Assembly (NCBI GenBank): GCA_039602395.1
Contig: JBCNJP010000003.1
Span: 18,611,237 to 18,675,236, forward strand
Direction: 5' to 3'
Origin: Deinandra increscens subsp. villosa
Lineage: Eukaryota; Streptophyta; Magnoliopsida; Asterales; Asteraceae
Length of the DNA: 64,000 nt
The position numbers and the translations under genes are program-made. Within the stretch, counting starts at the first letter, position 1, and each line of letters begins with the position of its first letter. Below, piece after piece: positions 1 through 12,045 of this stretch. The notes beneath the pieces are model-generated. The model ran no database searches. It was not told the origin of the DNA and saw only the letters and a list, made by a program, of their open reading frames with translations.

Positions 1-2158
1 CTAAAAAAATATTAAGATTCTACATGCTTGTACTTTTATACTCACTAATGCACCAGCTTCAAACAACCATTGACTTTTATATTACTAAATATCAATCATT
101 ATCCCATGAAAATTTATTGCTGTAATATGATTGGTCTTATTGGTTAATGATACATCTGATTCATGTGAGCTTATTATTCTTTATTATTGTATTTATGTTT
201 TGAAACTGAAGCCATTTTAAAGGAGCAAAAGAAGGAATGGTCAGGATAACCCCGATCTTGGGAACGTAACCCCAACCTGCAACGAACCGTCGCAGTTTGA
301 TAACCAATGCTCGTGGAGTAGTGAGAATGATGCATGGTAGTGGGTCAAACCGTGAGCTAAAAGACAAACATCAACGGGAGGTCGGGAGCATAAGGAAGCC
401 AACGTTGGTCAACAACAACAAGGCGTTTCTTTTATATGACCAAAGTCAACAACTTACGCCAAACAGGAAACCTTGGCTCTCCCAAGGCAGTCAGGTATCA
501 AAGTGTCATTTTCGGGCCCCACGGAATGGGAAGACGAAGACCCCATGGTTTGCCCTAGGTTGAGGCATTCGATCGAATACTCTCACTACCCTACAACTTT
601 CTCTCCTTAAAGAACCTCTTATTAGTTTTCAAGTTAGAGTTTGATCGCAGGAGGTCCCCTCCTACTAGACTTTGAAGTCTTCTTTGGCAAAGAGTTGATT
701 AGTCAAATTTGATGATTAACCCATGTCCCCTATCCAACATGATAAGAATCTTGCTAAATCGTGTTGGACTCCGATATTTTCTTTTGTTACGTGATTGGAT
801 AACAGGAATACAGTTTTTTTTTTACGTCTATGTATATAAGTGGGTGAGAAAAAGAACAATTGAAGCTCTCATTTCTGTCCCACTGGTTAAATGTTGAAAT
901 AAGCGCGCTTATCGCATGTTGTGACCAAGTTCGAAACTCACAGTTTTTGCTTCTTGGTTATTTTTTTCTGTTTTAGTGCGAAATCCCATTTTACTAAAAG
1001 TCTTCCAATAGCAGTTTCCAACACAGGTGAAATCATATTTGGGCTATTTGAAATTCTAAGCTAATTTAATATAGATGTTGTATTCATAAGAAGTAGTAGG
1101 AAATCTAAATCTACATAACAAATTGGAAAAACAACATGCTTAGTAAAGTCTTACTAAAAGCCCGATAGTGTTATTAGTAGGGTTAGGGGATGTGAGATAT
1201 AGACAACATTACATCTATCGCTAAGGATGGAGAGGCTGGAAAAACAAATATACATATGTATTTATGATTTATATGCATATAATTCGTAACGCCTTGTTTA
1301 TACAACAAACTTAAATAATATTTTGAAAACTTTACGAGAGTTAAATAATTCATGAATACACTAGTAAACGTTAATTTTTTTTATATATAAATCAATCCGA
1401 CCAGAACTGAAAGTTATATAAATCAAGTTAATAGCGACTCCATTGGAAAAAGTTTGGGACTCCATTGTTAAAAGTTTCTCGACGTCTCTAATTCAACCAA
1501 ACAAAATTAATATTCTTAACATACTTGGAATGTAGAATTTTTATTTAGTACCTTTCACTAAAAAATAAATAATTTTATTAAAAATGTTTTCATGACTTTG
1601 CCTCATTGCCTGTTGAAATATAACAAAACCTATTCCATATAAGTGTACAAAAGAGCTATGGGATAGTTTTTTGAGTTATTAGAAGACACACCAAAGTATG
1701 TAAGCTCAATTTTCAGAAAATAAATATGAGATGGAGTACCCTATTACAACAGTTTATAATCTATTAACCCGTTTACGGCCGTCTAGCACTTTACAACTTG
1801 ATACAACACGTCAATTTGTTTGGTTTGTTCAGGTAAATGGGTTACACCGGTTGCGTTAGGGCTACGTGATTTTATATATGTTTATGACAAATACACGAGT
1901 ACAGTTCGAATTTATTAATTCCAACCTGACAACCCGCAAACCCAAACCTGCCAACTAAATTTTGATATGATTAGTTTGTAAGATATTGGTTCAAATCGTG
2001 CAAACCACACAACCATCATTGTGTCATGTTCGTGCAATAGAAATCATGCGTGACGACAAAATAAGGCTCGTGCAAGGGTTAACAGCATTTATATGAACAT
2101 CGATCGAAGCATTTCAAAGAAAAGAACCTAACAAAATGTTACAGATCAAAACCTTTAC
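1..2158. other. AT-rich intergenic sequence, no gene recognised
   Basis: No open frame here has convincing coding character. The only structure noticed is a weak tRNA-like pair of internal boxes around 868-940 (CCACTGGTTAAATG and AGTTCGAAAC), too degenerate to call a gene. It lies downstream of the minus-strand gene that ends at 2498. Confidence 0.5.
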
Positions 2159-2365
2159 AAGGTATAGGACTTGTCCCACATTGGTTGTATAGACAATTGA
2201 TGTGAGTTTTATAGGCTAAAAAGACTCTCTCAACTACTAGACTGGTCTTTTGGGTTGACTTTTTCTGTTTGCTCAATGATATCCGGGCCAACTCGGAATG
2301 ATGGAGCCAGCCGTAACCAACAAGGACTTTAGCCCTCAAGGAGGGTTGATTGTAATCCACAATAT
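2159..2365 (-). repeat. Unclassified repeat-like block with a USE-like motif
   Basis: The block contains GTCCCACATTGG near 2173, close to the plant upstream sequence element RTCCCACATCG. A TTTTATAGG box lies about 23 nt further on, and a TTTTT run follows near 2260. The same word also occurs in plant LTRs, and no known snRNA body follows it. I therefore leave it as an unclassified repeat rather than an RNA gene. The 73-codon minus-strand frame across it has no recognisable domain. Confidence 0.25.
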
Positions 2366-2497
2366 ATTATATATGGAAATTCTACCAACATATGTACCAT
2401 TTAACTAAATCAAGAACCAAAAGAATGGTTCATCTTCATGACAACTGTCTGTATATACAAATATAAACCTTTAACACAATCTGGTACCGTTAGTCTT

Positions 2498-5400
2498 TCA
2501 ATCCATTTTAGTCGCGGAAACATCTGTTTCAATCGGGAACGGACTTAATATCCCGAGTTTGATGCAGAAATCCAAACCAACAGCAGCAAACAGAAAGATT
2601 AACAGATTCTCTGATATATAAACCGCACCAGTGAAAGCATGAGACGTTAGACTACCAACTTCCAACTCCAAAGGCGGTCCCCCTCCCAGTGTAGCAAGGC
2701 CTGCATTACAAATCCAAACAAAAAAGCACTAAGGTGCGTTTGGGTGTGCATTTCTGTCTCAAGTTGTAATAATCCAAAGCATGCGAGTAAATGAGTCGAG
2801 TTAACTACGAGCCACTAGAGATTGACTCACTAAAAGCTTGAATCGAGCAGAGCTTAAACAAGCTAGAGCCCGAGCCTATATTGGAGCTCATTTAAAAACA
2901 AGTTCGAGCCCGAGCTTCACGTATCAAGCTTAACTAGGCTCACGAGCCAAATAGGCCTACTATTTATATATATTTTTATTTAATATATTAAATATTAATT
3001 TACATAATTATATACAAGATTATGACAAAAAATAACTAAATAATATATATTATGTTATGTGAAAAATTATAATTATAGACAGGGGCGGAACTAGAAAAGT
3101 TTTTGAGGGGGTCCACAATTTTTTTTTTACGAAGTCACTAGTTTTAGATGTTTGAGTTTCATATAAATGTACATAAAGAAATTTGGTCTATTACTTACTA
3201 AATAGCTTCTTAATGCAGGTGCGTGTTGCGGCACGACATTGCGAGTGAAGAAAAAAATAACCGATTAAAAAAAGTCTACATGATTTTGATAAAAAAATTC
3301 TATACCGTACCATTGATAACAATATAATAGTAAAAATAATAGTAAATGGCTATAAATGAAGAGAAAAGAAAAAGTAACGCGTGGAAAAAAATAATATGAC
3401 AAAATGTTTGCCTATTAAAAAAAGTCTATATTTTTATATATTTGTAATATTTTATTATAAAATGAGTTTAAGATGAATGTATTTAAAAAGAATGGGTCTA
3501 TAATAAAAGTAAATAAAAAAGATGTGGAAAATGAAGTACCCTCATTTACTCTCCTCATTTATAGCACTAATATTTATAAAGAAAGCTTGGAAAAAAAATT
3601 GTTGAGCACAAGATTTGAACTTGCACCACTTCAAAATCAAACAAAGGATCTTACCACTAGGCTAGTTACTTGTTTTATTTCATTTTCACAAACTAGGTAT
3701 TTAATAACTCCTCTTCACAATTTTTTTTATAAAAAACGTTCACATAATTTTCACTTTGCGTACGAGGTTGAGGGGATCCACGGGGACCCCCTGGGCCTAA
3801 TAAGGGTCCGCCCCTGATTATAGATATATAAAAATAAATTAATAAAAGCTTAACAAGCTGAGCCTGAGCCGAGCTAGAGCTTGAAAAACTACTCACGAGC
3901 CGCACTTGAGTTTTAGGGGCTGTTTGTTTCAATCTGTTTCACTAGGTGCCGGATGAATAAGACTTGTATAGAGGGCTGGATGAATAACACAATTTTTAAG
4001 GCAAATCCCTTAGCGATTCAGACATTTTTTTAATAAGAGGTTCCAAAGAAACAATCTGAATCTATGCGATTCAGACATTTTTAATTAAGAGGCCATCCAG
4101 ACCCAAAACAAACAACCCCTTAGAAAAGCTCTAAACAAGCTTGAGCTCTCTTAAGCTAAACAAGCCGAGCTCAAGCTTAGAAGAGCTCAAGCTCGACTCG
4201 TCTTGTTTACACCCCTAAGTAAAAGTCTCTCAAATTAAGCTACAATAAGATCTATCAGGTATATTAAGTTACATTTCAGGTATGTTGCACGGGGACGCCT
4301 CCGGACCGCCGTCTCCCGTCCCAGGGACTTCATGGGGACGGGGACGGCATGGGGACGCGTCGGGGACGTTTCCGAGAATGGGGGTACGACAAGGAAGCGG
4401 CAGTCGGACGGGGACGGTTAGCAGGGGACGCGTTGGGGACGTTTCAGTCCGTTTCCTCTGTTTTTTTTTTAATTTGGATTGATTTTAAAGTAATAAAGTA
4501 AAAATCCAGCCCAATAGCCCATTAACATTAAGTAATTATACACAGACGTCGATTCACTTTCTTCAAATTTCAATTCTCCATATTTAATTATTCACATAAA
4601 CCCTACGTACTCTGGAATTTAGATCGTCATTCACCATCAATTCGATCTACACTTCATCTTCTACACAATCAGTCAATCATGGCTCAAGAACCAGGGTCGT
4701 CATCATCATCAACCACCGATGAACCTCTATTGGGGTTTTATGTTAAACTATCTTTAATATATATTAATTTTTTTATAATTTGTATTGCCGTACCCGTGCC
4801 GTACCCGTTTCCTATTTTTTTTGGTTTTGGCGTTTCCCGTACCCGTACCCGTTTCCGTACCCGTATCCGCACCCGTTCCCGTGCAACATAGATTTCAGTA
4901 ATCACTTTTCATTCAACTGATTATTAGAACGAAAAATAATCAGATAATCAGAAGCAGAAAAATCTGTAACTTTGTACCTTTGACAAAGCCAAAAGCAGCA
5001 GAAGTTCCGGTTTTTAGCTGAAAATTATCCAAATCACGACGAACAGCATAGCGGAAGGTGACACCAAATAAGGCACAGCTGATGAGTGTGATTACTGATG
5101 GGAGTATTAACTGGGAAGTATTGGCTGCCTGAGTTAAGGAAATAGGTAGGCCAGCCAAAGTGCCGACAATCGCAGAGATACAAGCAGCTTTTACGGATTC
5201 AAATCTCTCTTTGTTTTTGTACATTTCCTCTCTTTCTGTTTCTGTCATCGATGACCCTTTATCTTCGAGTTGAGCTTCAAGAGATCGTTCTGCTTCTTCA
5301 ACTAGTGTTCTTGCTTCTAATAATTCCTTCTGGCATTCCTCAATCTTTTACATACAAAAGTTAAATCTATTAGTGACATATAACTTCATCTTGGGTTGTT

Positions 5401-6326
5401 AATCAATTCATCAAGAGGATCTTGATCTAATACACATTATGTGAGGTGTATATATAGAGAAATGTGATTCACAAATCAGGCTAATTGACCCTTACCCTTA
5501 TAGATTGAGCAAAAGAGTCTTAGATTGGATCCCTTTGAACTTAGAAATAAGATGTTAAAAACCAATGGAAACAAGAAAGAGGAAATACTTTCATTTATAG
5601 AATGTATATTCATCTAAATAGATTACTACAAGAGGAAGTTTGTGACACCTTAGGCAAATCTATGTTTAACTCAATCATTCCTATGATCACAACTGGCAAA
5701 ATTTATTAGCTTAACAAACATCAAAACCAAATACCAAATTTTGGTACTAAATTATCATAACACCTTTATAATCCCATTTCTAAAACTCTACATACCAATT
5801 AGATTCCTCATCAATTTAGCAAAAATAAAGACAGGCATATCAGCAAACACCAATAGTGCAACTGGAGTAAAACCCTTGTAACTAAACGCTACAGAAAGAA
5901 GAAACACACCTCAGATGCTCTGATTTCGAGCTGATTGATGTATTCTTTAATCTTCTTGTTTTCAATTTCTTGTTGCTCGATCTGCGCGAGTTCCCTTCTG
6001 GCGATTTCAACCCTTTGTGTAGCTTTATCCAACCCATCTAACATAGCCCTGTTTTCCTCTTTGTTCAGCAATTCATCTACCCGTTCATCCACTATACCGG
6101 ACAACAGATTCTTCAATCCCCCACCATTATTTCTCGGGTCGGAGCTCGCATTGCCGTTATTATCGTTAACGGTGTTACTGCATTTGATTGCGAATGAACC
6201 AGACCTTGATGAAGATGATGAAGATGAAGATTTGAAGGGTTTGGGGCAAATGTAAAATTGAAGTTTGGTGAACTGAATTGAAGGTTTTGGAGAATAAATG
6301 AGCGTAGGATTGGGTGTGGTTGTCAT
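2498..6326 (-). CDS. Three-exon gene: predicted plastid coiled-coil membrane protein, 328 aa
   Basis: I join three exons on the minus strand: 6326-5910, 5344-4978 and 2700-2498 (417+367+203 nt, 987 in total, 328 codons plus TGA). Introns begin with GT (GAG/GTGTG and AAAG/GTACAAAG) and end with AG (GTAAAAG and TGCAG), and the reading frame is kept across both. Residues 1-55 are rich in Ser, Thr and Pro with a long Ser run, like a chloroplast transit peptide. Residues 85-180 are Glu/Lys/Gln-rich and probably coiled coil. Hydrophobic stretches at about 193-209, 217-236 and 289-308 look like membrane spans. I do not recognise the family, and plastid location is inferred from composition. It is the only intact host gene in the window. 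Intron 2 is filled with transposons, and a LINE sits 66 bp or so upstream of the ATG. A diverged relative lies at 58359-62576. Confidence 0.8.
3080..3816 (+). mobile_element. hAT-type MITE, 737 bp, TSD ATTATAGA
   Basis: The element begins CAGGGGCGGAACTAG and ends GGTCCGCCCCTG, which are inverted terminal repeats. It is flanked by a perfect 8-bp duplication ATTATAGA (3072-3079 and 3817-3824), the hAT signature. No transposase is present; the 114-codon plus frame inside shows no domain. A related copy lies at 59873-60716. Both carry a tRNA-like segment; here it is on the minus strand at 3601-3672. Confidence 0.9.
3595..3672 (-). other. tRNA-like segment with A and B boxes inside the hAT MITE
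   Basis: Read on the minus strand it contains TAGCCTAGTGGTAAG, a good match to the tRNA A box. About 40 nt later comes AGTTCAAATCTTG, a degenerate B box. No complete cloverleaf with a paired acceptor stem is evident. I read it as a tRNA- or SINE-derived piece, not a functional tRNA. Confidence 0.4.
3916..4119. mobile_element. Tourist/Harbinger-like MITE, 204 bp, TSD TTA
   Basis: Terminal inverted repeats GGGGCTGTTTGTTT and AAACAAACAACCCC are flanked by TTA on both sides (3913-3915 and 4120-4122). That is the PIF/Harbinger target preference. It is non-coding and sits in intron 2 of the 328-aa gene. Confidence 0.85.
4281..4890 (+). mobile_element. hAT-like deletion derivative with subterminal GGGGACG / CCCGTAC repeats
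   Basis: Ends TATGTTGCACGGG and CCCGTGCAACATA are inverted repeats. They are flanked by ATTTCAG on both sides (about 4273-4279 and 4892-4898). The left 170 bp holds roughly ten GGGGACG-type words and the right 100 bp about eight CCCGTAC words, typical of subterminal transposase-binding repeats. Between them is a 5' UTR-like stretch and an ATG at 4679 opening a short Ser/Thr-rich frame that soon degenerates. This is probably what remains of a first exon. It lies in intron 2, just downstream of the exon 2 splice donor. Confidence 0.65.
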
Positions 6327-6410
6327 GCTTCCTGGATAGTGGATAGCTTGAAAAATAAGAGCTTCAAAAACTCATGTACCCAAATTGAGAATAAGTTGGA
6401 TACCCAACTT

Positions 6411-7558
6411 GATGTCGGTTTCAATTTTGATTTTTTGAAAAGCTTTTGGGACTTGTTTGGTGACGATTTTGCTGCTGTTTTGGATATGTTTTATACGGAA
6501 GGGGTTCTGGCGAAGGGTTATTCCTCGTCTTTTCTTTGTCTTATTACGAAGATCTAGACCCTCAAGTTTTTTCGGACTTTAGACCTATTTATCTTATGGA
6601 GTGTGTGGCCAAAGTGATTTCTAAGATTTTAGCTAATCGAATCAAGCCGTGATAAACTCGGTTATATCGGAAAGTCAAATGGCGTTTGTCGCAGGTAGAA
6701 ACATTGTCGATGGTCCGTTAATTATTAGTGAGATTCTTTCTTGGCTCAAAAAGTCAAATCGTAGTGCCATGTTTTTTAAAATTGATTTCAACAAGGCTTA
6801 CGATTCTCTCGAGTGGGAGTTTCTTGATTCAATTCTTGAGCATCAAGAATGTCGGTGTTGATTAATGGTTCTCCCACGAAAAAAGTTCAATTGTTCACAA
6901 GGGGTGCGGCAAGGCGACCCCTTGTCTCCCTTTCTTTTTATTATTGTCATGGAAGCTTTTCATTGGATGCTTTCCAGGGCCGGGGATTTGGGTATTTCCC
7001 ATGGGATTAATCTCCCGCATGACGGGGCCACGTATATCTCATTTATTGTTCGTCGATGACGTGATGATTCTTGGACAATGGACGAATAGTATTTTTTTCA
7101 ACTTGAGACGACTTCTTTGGGGCTTTTTCCTCGTCTCAGTGTTAAGGGTGAATCTTAGCAAATGTTCGGTGACGGCTATTAATGTGGAGCGACTTAAAAT
7201 TTTGGAAGAGGGTTCGTTGTTGGGTTGCAAGGTATCGATTCCCTTTTGAGTATCTTGGTCTTGTGGTCGGGGCTAATATGAACATTAAGAAGCATTGGAG
7301 TAGGGTGGTGGATACGTTTAGAAGTAGACTTTCGAGTTGGAAAGCCTGTCACCTCTCGATGGGTGGTAGACTTGCCCTCATTAAAGGGGTCCTTGATTGC
7401 CTTCTGTCTTACTATTTCCCCCTTTATCGGACCCCAAAAAATGTGATCGAGACTCTTGAAAAAATCCGTTCTAATTTTTTGTGGGGCGGTGACGAGAAAA
7501 AGTTCAAGATCCATTGGGTCTCTCGGGACAAGATTTTAAAACCTAAAAGTGTCGGGGG
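6411..7558 (+). pseudogene. LINE ORF2 reverse transcriptase, degenerate, first part
   Basis: Pieces in all three frames match a plant LINE (non-LTR) reverse transcriptase. They show SESQMAFVAGRNIVDG, then FFKIDFNKAYDSLEW (first catalytic Asp), QGVRQGDPLSPFLF, the FVDD catalytic pair near 7050, and the thumb-like segment starting FEYLGLVVG. Stops at about 6555 and 6858 and several frame changes make it non-functional. It is broken at 7558 by the solo LTR and continues at 11186. Confidence 0.85.
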
Positions 7559-9349
7559 TGTAACATTCCAATTTCGGGATGTCCTAAACCAACCAATGTG
7601 TCTAATAATTGATGATATTATATGAAATTGGGGATTTACTATGTTAAGACCCAATTTAGAGCCCCCAAAGTATCCCAAAATTATAAGATGTAATGTTTTG
7701 CTAAATTGAGAAAAAAATGCGATATTTCATCCTAAACCCTAAACCCTAAACTCGACTAGGATATTAATTATGTGTGGATGTAATATTATTAATTATTACA
7801 CTTATATAAATTTTTACATATTTATGTTAAATATGATATTGGCATGTTAACATAAAGTCTTGTGTCAAAAATTGTGAATTTTGGGGTTAAAATGCAAAAT
7901 AGGCAAACTAGAGGGGCCAAATGTGTCATTTTGAAAACTCTCTTTTATGAAGAGCTGGAAAATGAATTAGGGTAGAAGTGAATGTGAGATACTTCCCCTC
8001 AAACCCTAGAAGTCGATTTTTTGTGGTTCTAAGGAGCAATCTTTGATTTTGGAAGATTAAATAAGGCTTGGAGTCTTAAAACTCATATAAATCCATGGTG
8101 GATTGTGAGGTATGTATTTTTTTAATGTGTGCATGCTAAATCCAAAATGATGACGACAAATCAAAGTGGTTAAAGCTGTCATTTTGAAGTAGTAGTTGAT
8201 GATAGTGCTTGATAAGCTTGCTTAAGACATTAATCTTGAGTTAGTTAGTGAAAGTAAACATGAAAACCTCAAAGTTAGATTACTTAGAATTGGTGGTTGA
8301 GAAAATTGGTTTCTAATCTTAAATTTGCTAAATTATATGATGCTATGTGTGATTAGTATGATGATTTAATCAAGTAATGAAGTTACTTGATTGATAAAAA
8401 CAAGTAGCTAAAATGGGTTATACCCTTGGCTGGAGGAGTTGTACATTATGTGCATAAGTAGTATGCACATCAAATGTTTGATGAAATGCATAACTTAGAT
8501 GGGATGCTTGAATTCATGACTAAATCTAGAAATGATACTCTACTAAGGATCATGAAAAGAGAATGTGCATGAATTGTGAAATCCATTCTTATAAATTGTG
8601 TTAAATGGGATAGTGTAAAACTATGGAAAAAGATGAAAATCTAGTTGTGGGGCTGTTTTGAAAAGGTTGTATAAGATCACTCGTGTATCCGTTTAGGATG
8701 TATGATAGACGATCGAAAAGATTGTTGTGAATACTATGTTTCATGTTTGAACACTTGAAACTGAATCTGATTTATTATGGGTCAAAACGACACGTTAATA
8801 TAGCCACTTGGATTTTCAGCATGCTGTTTGGAAAAAATTTATAGCAGTTGTCCTGTTATTAGATAAATTGTATACAATTATAGAAAAATCGTTAGAAGGT
8901 GTACCATATATGCTTGGAAAGGTCGTTCCGTCTACTACATTCCATCTCATAGAACGGTCAAAATGGATCGTTACAGCAGCATTGCTGGAAAATGCTACAC
9001 AAGAATTAATTTTTCTAAAAGCTAGTAAGAGTGAGCAAGTTGAATTGCTTATGTATTAGATTTTATATTGATGGTTTTTGATGCCGTGTGGATATAGCAG
9101 GGATTGAATCCATGTTAGGCGACTGAGGCAACGAAGCCCATGTAAGATCGGGTAATGATTTTGAAGACCACGAGGTAACATCTATGCTATGTTACATACA
9201 AAATGCAATGACCCATAGTTTTGTCATAGTAATATGAAATCTAGCAATTAGAGTTAAGCTCTAAGTAGTAATGATGAATTGGAACGAGGTTACATTATGG
9301 CATCGTAGATGCGTAATGTTGAATCTTGTATGCAAATATTACATGAGTA

Positions 9350-10105
9350 CTAAATGGTTCGTAGGAACCATAAATATGTGATGATTTATTATGACAACGA
9401 CAATAGTTCATAAGAACCATAATCGTGAGTAAAGATAATTGGTTAGCTAAATGGTTCATAGGAACCATAATCATGTGTTAATACAATGTTAGAATGTAAT
9501 GAGCCAAATGTTATTGGTAATTAAATGGTTCATAGAAACCATGGAAACCTAAAAAATGGTCAACTGTTAGTTGCTAGCTTAATGGTTTGTAGAAACCATA
9601 GCATAGTTAAACTATGTTACAATAGATTCAAATGATTCAAAGGAACCATGTTATGATGAATAATGAAATTTGACTATAAATGGTTCTTAGGAACCATAAA
9701 ATAGTCAAAGTATGGTTACAATGGGTGAAAATGATTTAAAGGGGCCATCATCATGTACCATGTGATAATTTATCGCAAACGGTTCATAGGAACCATAGAT
9801 CATTGGTGAATATGTTATGTTAATGGGTCAAACAGGTTAAATGACTCCACGGAGTCAAATTAGTGTGGTTAACACAACTTACTAACTAAATGGGTTATAG
9901 AAACTATGGCAACTTGAAATTGTAAGAAATAAAGTTAATTGATCCGAAAGAAACATGGTAAATGGAAATATGAAAGTTGACTATAAATGGTTTATAGAAA
10001 CCATAAAATAGTCAAGCATGGCTATAATGAAGGAAGATGGTTCAAGGAAATCATTACCATGTGTCATGTGATAATTGATTGCAAATGGTTCATAGGAACC
10101 ATGGA
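9350..10105. repeat. Diverged array of about 14 ATGGTTC-NNNN-GAACCAT dyads
   Basis: The word ATGGTTCATAGGAACCAT, or variants differing by one to four bases, recurs at irregular spacing of roughly 40-110 bp. Examples lie near 9354, 9448, 9523, 9679, 9779, 9984 and 10083. The arms are 7 bp and complementary, around a 4-bp spacer. The sequence between copies is only partly similar, so this is not a simple tandem repeat. Confidence 0.75.
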
Positions 10106-10548
10106 TCATTGTTAATATGAATTGGTTAACGGGTAATGTAAGAAGTACCCGAGTTATAGAACCCATGTTAATAGGTCAAACAGGTTCAATGACTCTAAGG
10201 AGCTATAATTGTGAAATTGCTACATTGTAGGATTACGTGGTTATCCTAATAAATTATTTATATCTATAATGAAAGGAAATAGCTATTTTATGTGTAAAAC
10301 GAGCTCACTACTATAAAGTGAGGCTTAGCGGGTCAAACGGGTTGGAATCTGGCCAATTATGCTAACCGGGCTTAATGGTCAAAATTTATGAAATAACATG
10401 TTTAAAAATGTTATAGAGCCTTTGGAAAAATGAGGGAAATAATACAAGTGAAGTTTTGAGGAAAATGGGAACAATGGAAAAAATGTCCAAAAATTGGATA
10501 AGTATGGGATCTAGCCGCATTTGGCCTGATCCCTGGAAATACCGCTCT

Positions 10549-10642
10549 AAGCGTATCACTTGGAGCAAAAGAAAATGCAGGCGATATGCCTGGTTTTCCA
10601 AGCGTATCGCTTGGAGAGAAATTTATCCTAAGCGACACGCTT
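10549..10642. repeat. Three AAGCG-NNN-CGCTT dyads
   Basis: AAGCGTATCACTT (10549-10561), AAGCGTATCGCTT (10600-10612) and AAGCGACACGCTT (10630-10642) share 5-bp arms around a 3-bp spacer, one arm base being changed in the first. They are followed by TGGAG, TGGAG and TGGGA. They lie near the 3' part of the solo LTR. Confidence 0.7.
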
Positions 10643-11185
10643 GGGAACCAAAGTTTAAGATTTTTGATTATCTTCCCTTGTTTAATGTTGTTTAGAAACT
10701 CACATATGAAGTGAGTAATTTGTAGGTTAGGTTGGGTTGGAGCCCGAATCACCGCCGAGCTTGCAGAAGAACCGAATACTATCAAGATGATGACTTGCAT
10801 GCATTAATTGGAGGTAATGCATTGTATGGCCTCTTCTCTAGTCGAGAGAGCCAATGTCCTGTTTAGGAGTTATACTCCACGAACCGTAGTCTTTTGACCA
10901 CACGTCAATTGTTTTGCATCTGTTAATTTGAATTGATTGTTTTCTGAGATTGTACACAACAGATGACGTTCATAAGGATTTCAATACTTACGAACGGGCC
11001 ATGCCCAAATTTTTAAAAGAAAAATTCCTCTTGTAAGGATCAGATCATTCTCATAAGAAGTTGTTTTGAAATGAGGTGATAAGTTATTACGTGTTTGGGC
11101 TGTAATAAAATGAAAAGTTTTCTGGGACAAAAATTTGGACATTAGTAAACGTCATAAAGCGGTAAACTCTGATATGGGTGTCACA

Positions 11186-12045
11186 TGGGGTCTAGGGCTG
11201 TTGGGTTTAGAAGTCTCCAATAAATGTTTCTTAGCAAAGTGGGCTTGGAGATTCTCCAATGAGACGAACAACTTTTGGCGTAGGGTGGTGGCCTGAATTC
11301 ATTCTCGTCCGAATTCGACAATGATCATTCATGTGCAACCGACGGCTAGTGGGATTTGGAAGGCTATCACGAAAGCTATCCATGAGTTGGATTCTTACGG
11401 GGTTAATTTCTAAAGCCTTTTGGTCAGGGTGGAAGGTCATTGGAAAAGGTTGGGGGACAACTCCGGCGTGTTCTCGATTAAGTCTCTAAAGGCTCATATA
11501 AATCAGTGGATTTCCCAGGGGAATGGCGTTATGTTGGATTGGTGTAAGGCAGTCCCGATAAAGGTCAATCTATTTTATCGCGGGCATATCTCGATCGGCT
11601 TCTCTCCAAAGAGGCGCTTATGCTCAGAAAAATCTTGGTGCCCTCGTCTTGCTGTGGGTTATGTGGGGAAGGGTTCGAATCTGTTGAACACTTATTTGTA
11701 GGTTGTAGTTTCTCGGATGTGGTTTGGAGGATCGTTTCGCAGTGGTGTCGCATTCCTTAAGCAGTTTTCTTCTCGGTAAAAGACCTGGTGAATGTGCACA
11801 AGGAGCCTCATCTCCTGGCATGCAAAAAGAGATCGTGAACGTGATCTTTTACACAGGTGCTTGGTGCTCGTGGGTTGAACGGAACAAGGCGGTTTTCGAG
11901 AATAGGAGTCCTTCAATCCATAGGGTGGTGGCGAAGATCAAACTTGGGAGTTTTATTGTGTTTGTGAATTGTTGTAAGTCCTGGTGATTGATTGGCTGAG
12001 TTGGTCTTATTTCAATATGTAATGTTTTTGTTGGGCGACCTCTAG
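11186..12045 (+). pseudogene. LINE ORF2 C-terminal part with zinc-binding reverse-transcriptase tail
   Basis: This continues the LINE ORF2 after the solo LTR. It first shows a segment like LAKWAWRFSNE. Near 11420-11580 follows a zf-RVT type domain (FSIKSLK... and PIKVN.F). Cys-rich elements CGLCGEGFESVEHLF and WRIVSQWCRIP are readable at about 11650-11760 in another frame. Several stops and frameshifts are present. It is interrupted at 12046 by the second solo LTR. Confidence 0.75.

Larger units (their letters stand above)
2745..4216. repeat. Dispersed repeat rich in GAGCTC/GAGCC words, split by two MITEs
   Basis: The outer parts (2745-3079, 3817-3912, 4123-4216) are packed with variants of CGAGCTTGAGCTC and CACGAGCC. 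They close with CTTGTTTACACCCCT, an end often seen on plant non-autonomous DNA transposons. The start is not clear, so the boundaries are approximate. It lies in intron 2 of the 328-aa gene and was later hit by the MITEs at 3080 and 3916. Confidence 0.4.
7559..11185 (+). mobile_element. Solo LTR, 3.6 kb, Ty3/gypsy-like, inside the LINE
   Basis: It starts TGTAACATTCC and ends GGGTGTCACA (TG...CA), and the LINE reading frame resumes immediately after it. Flanks are GGGGG and TGGGG, a 5-bp duplication with one mismatch. No gag or pol is present, so I read it as a solo LTR of a long-LTR gypsy family. It contains an array of ATGGTTC/GAACCAT dyads and three AAGCG...CGCTT dyads. The end sequences resemble those of the solo LTR at 12046-16686. 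Confidence 0.7.

Noticed and set aside
7731..7752. Plant telomere-like CCCTAAA units
   Set aside because: Only two to three units within a solo LTR, too short for an interstitial telomere.
9350..10105. CRISPR-like array of spaced repeats
   Set aside because: The repeats are diverged, the spacing irregular, the context is a plant LTR, and there are no cas genes. The same applies to the LTR dyads.
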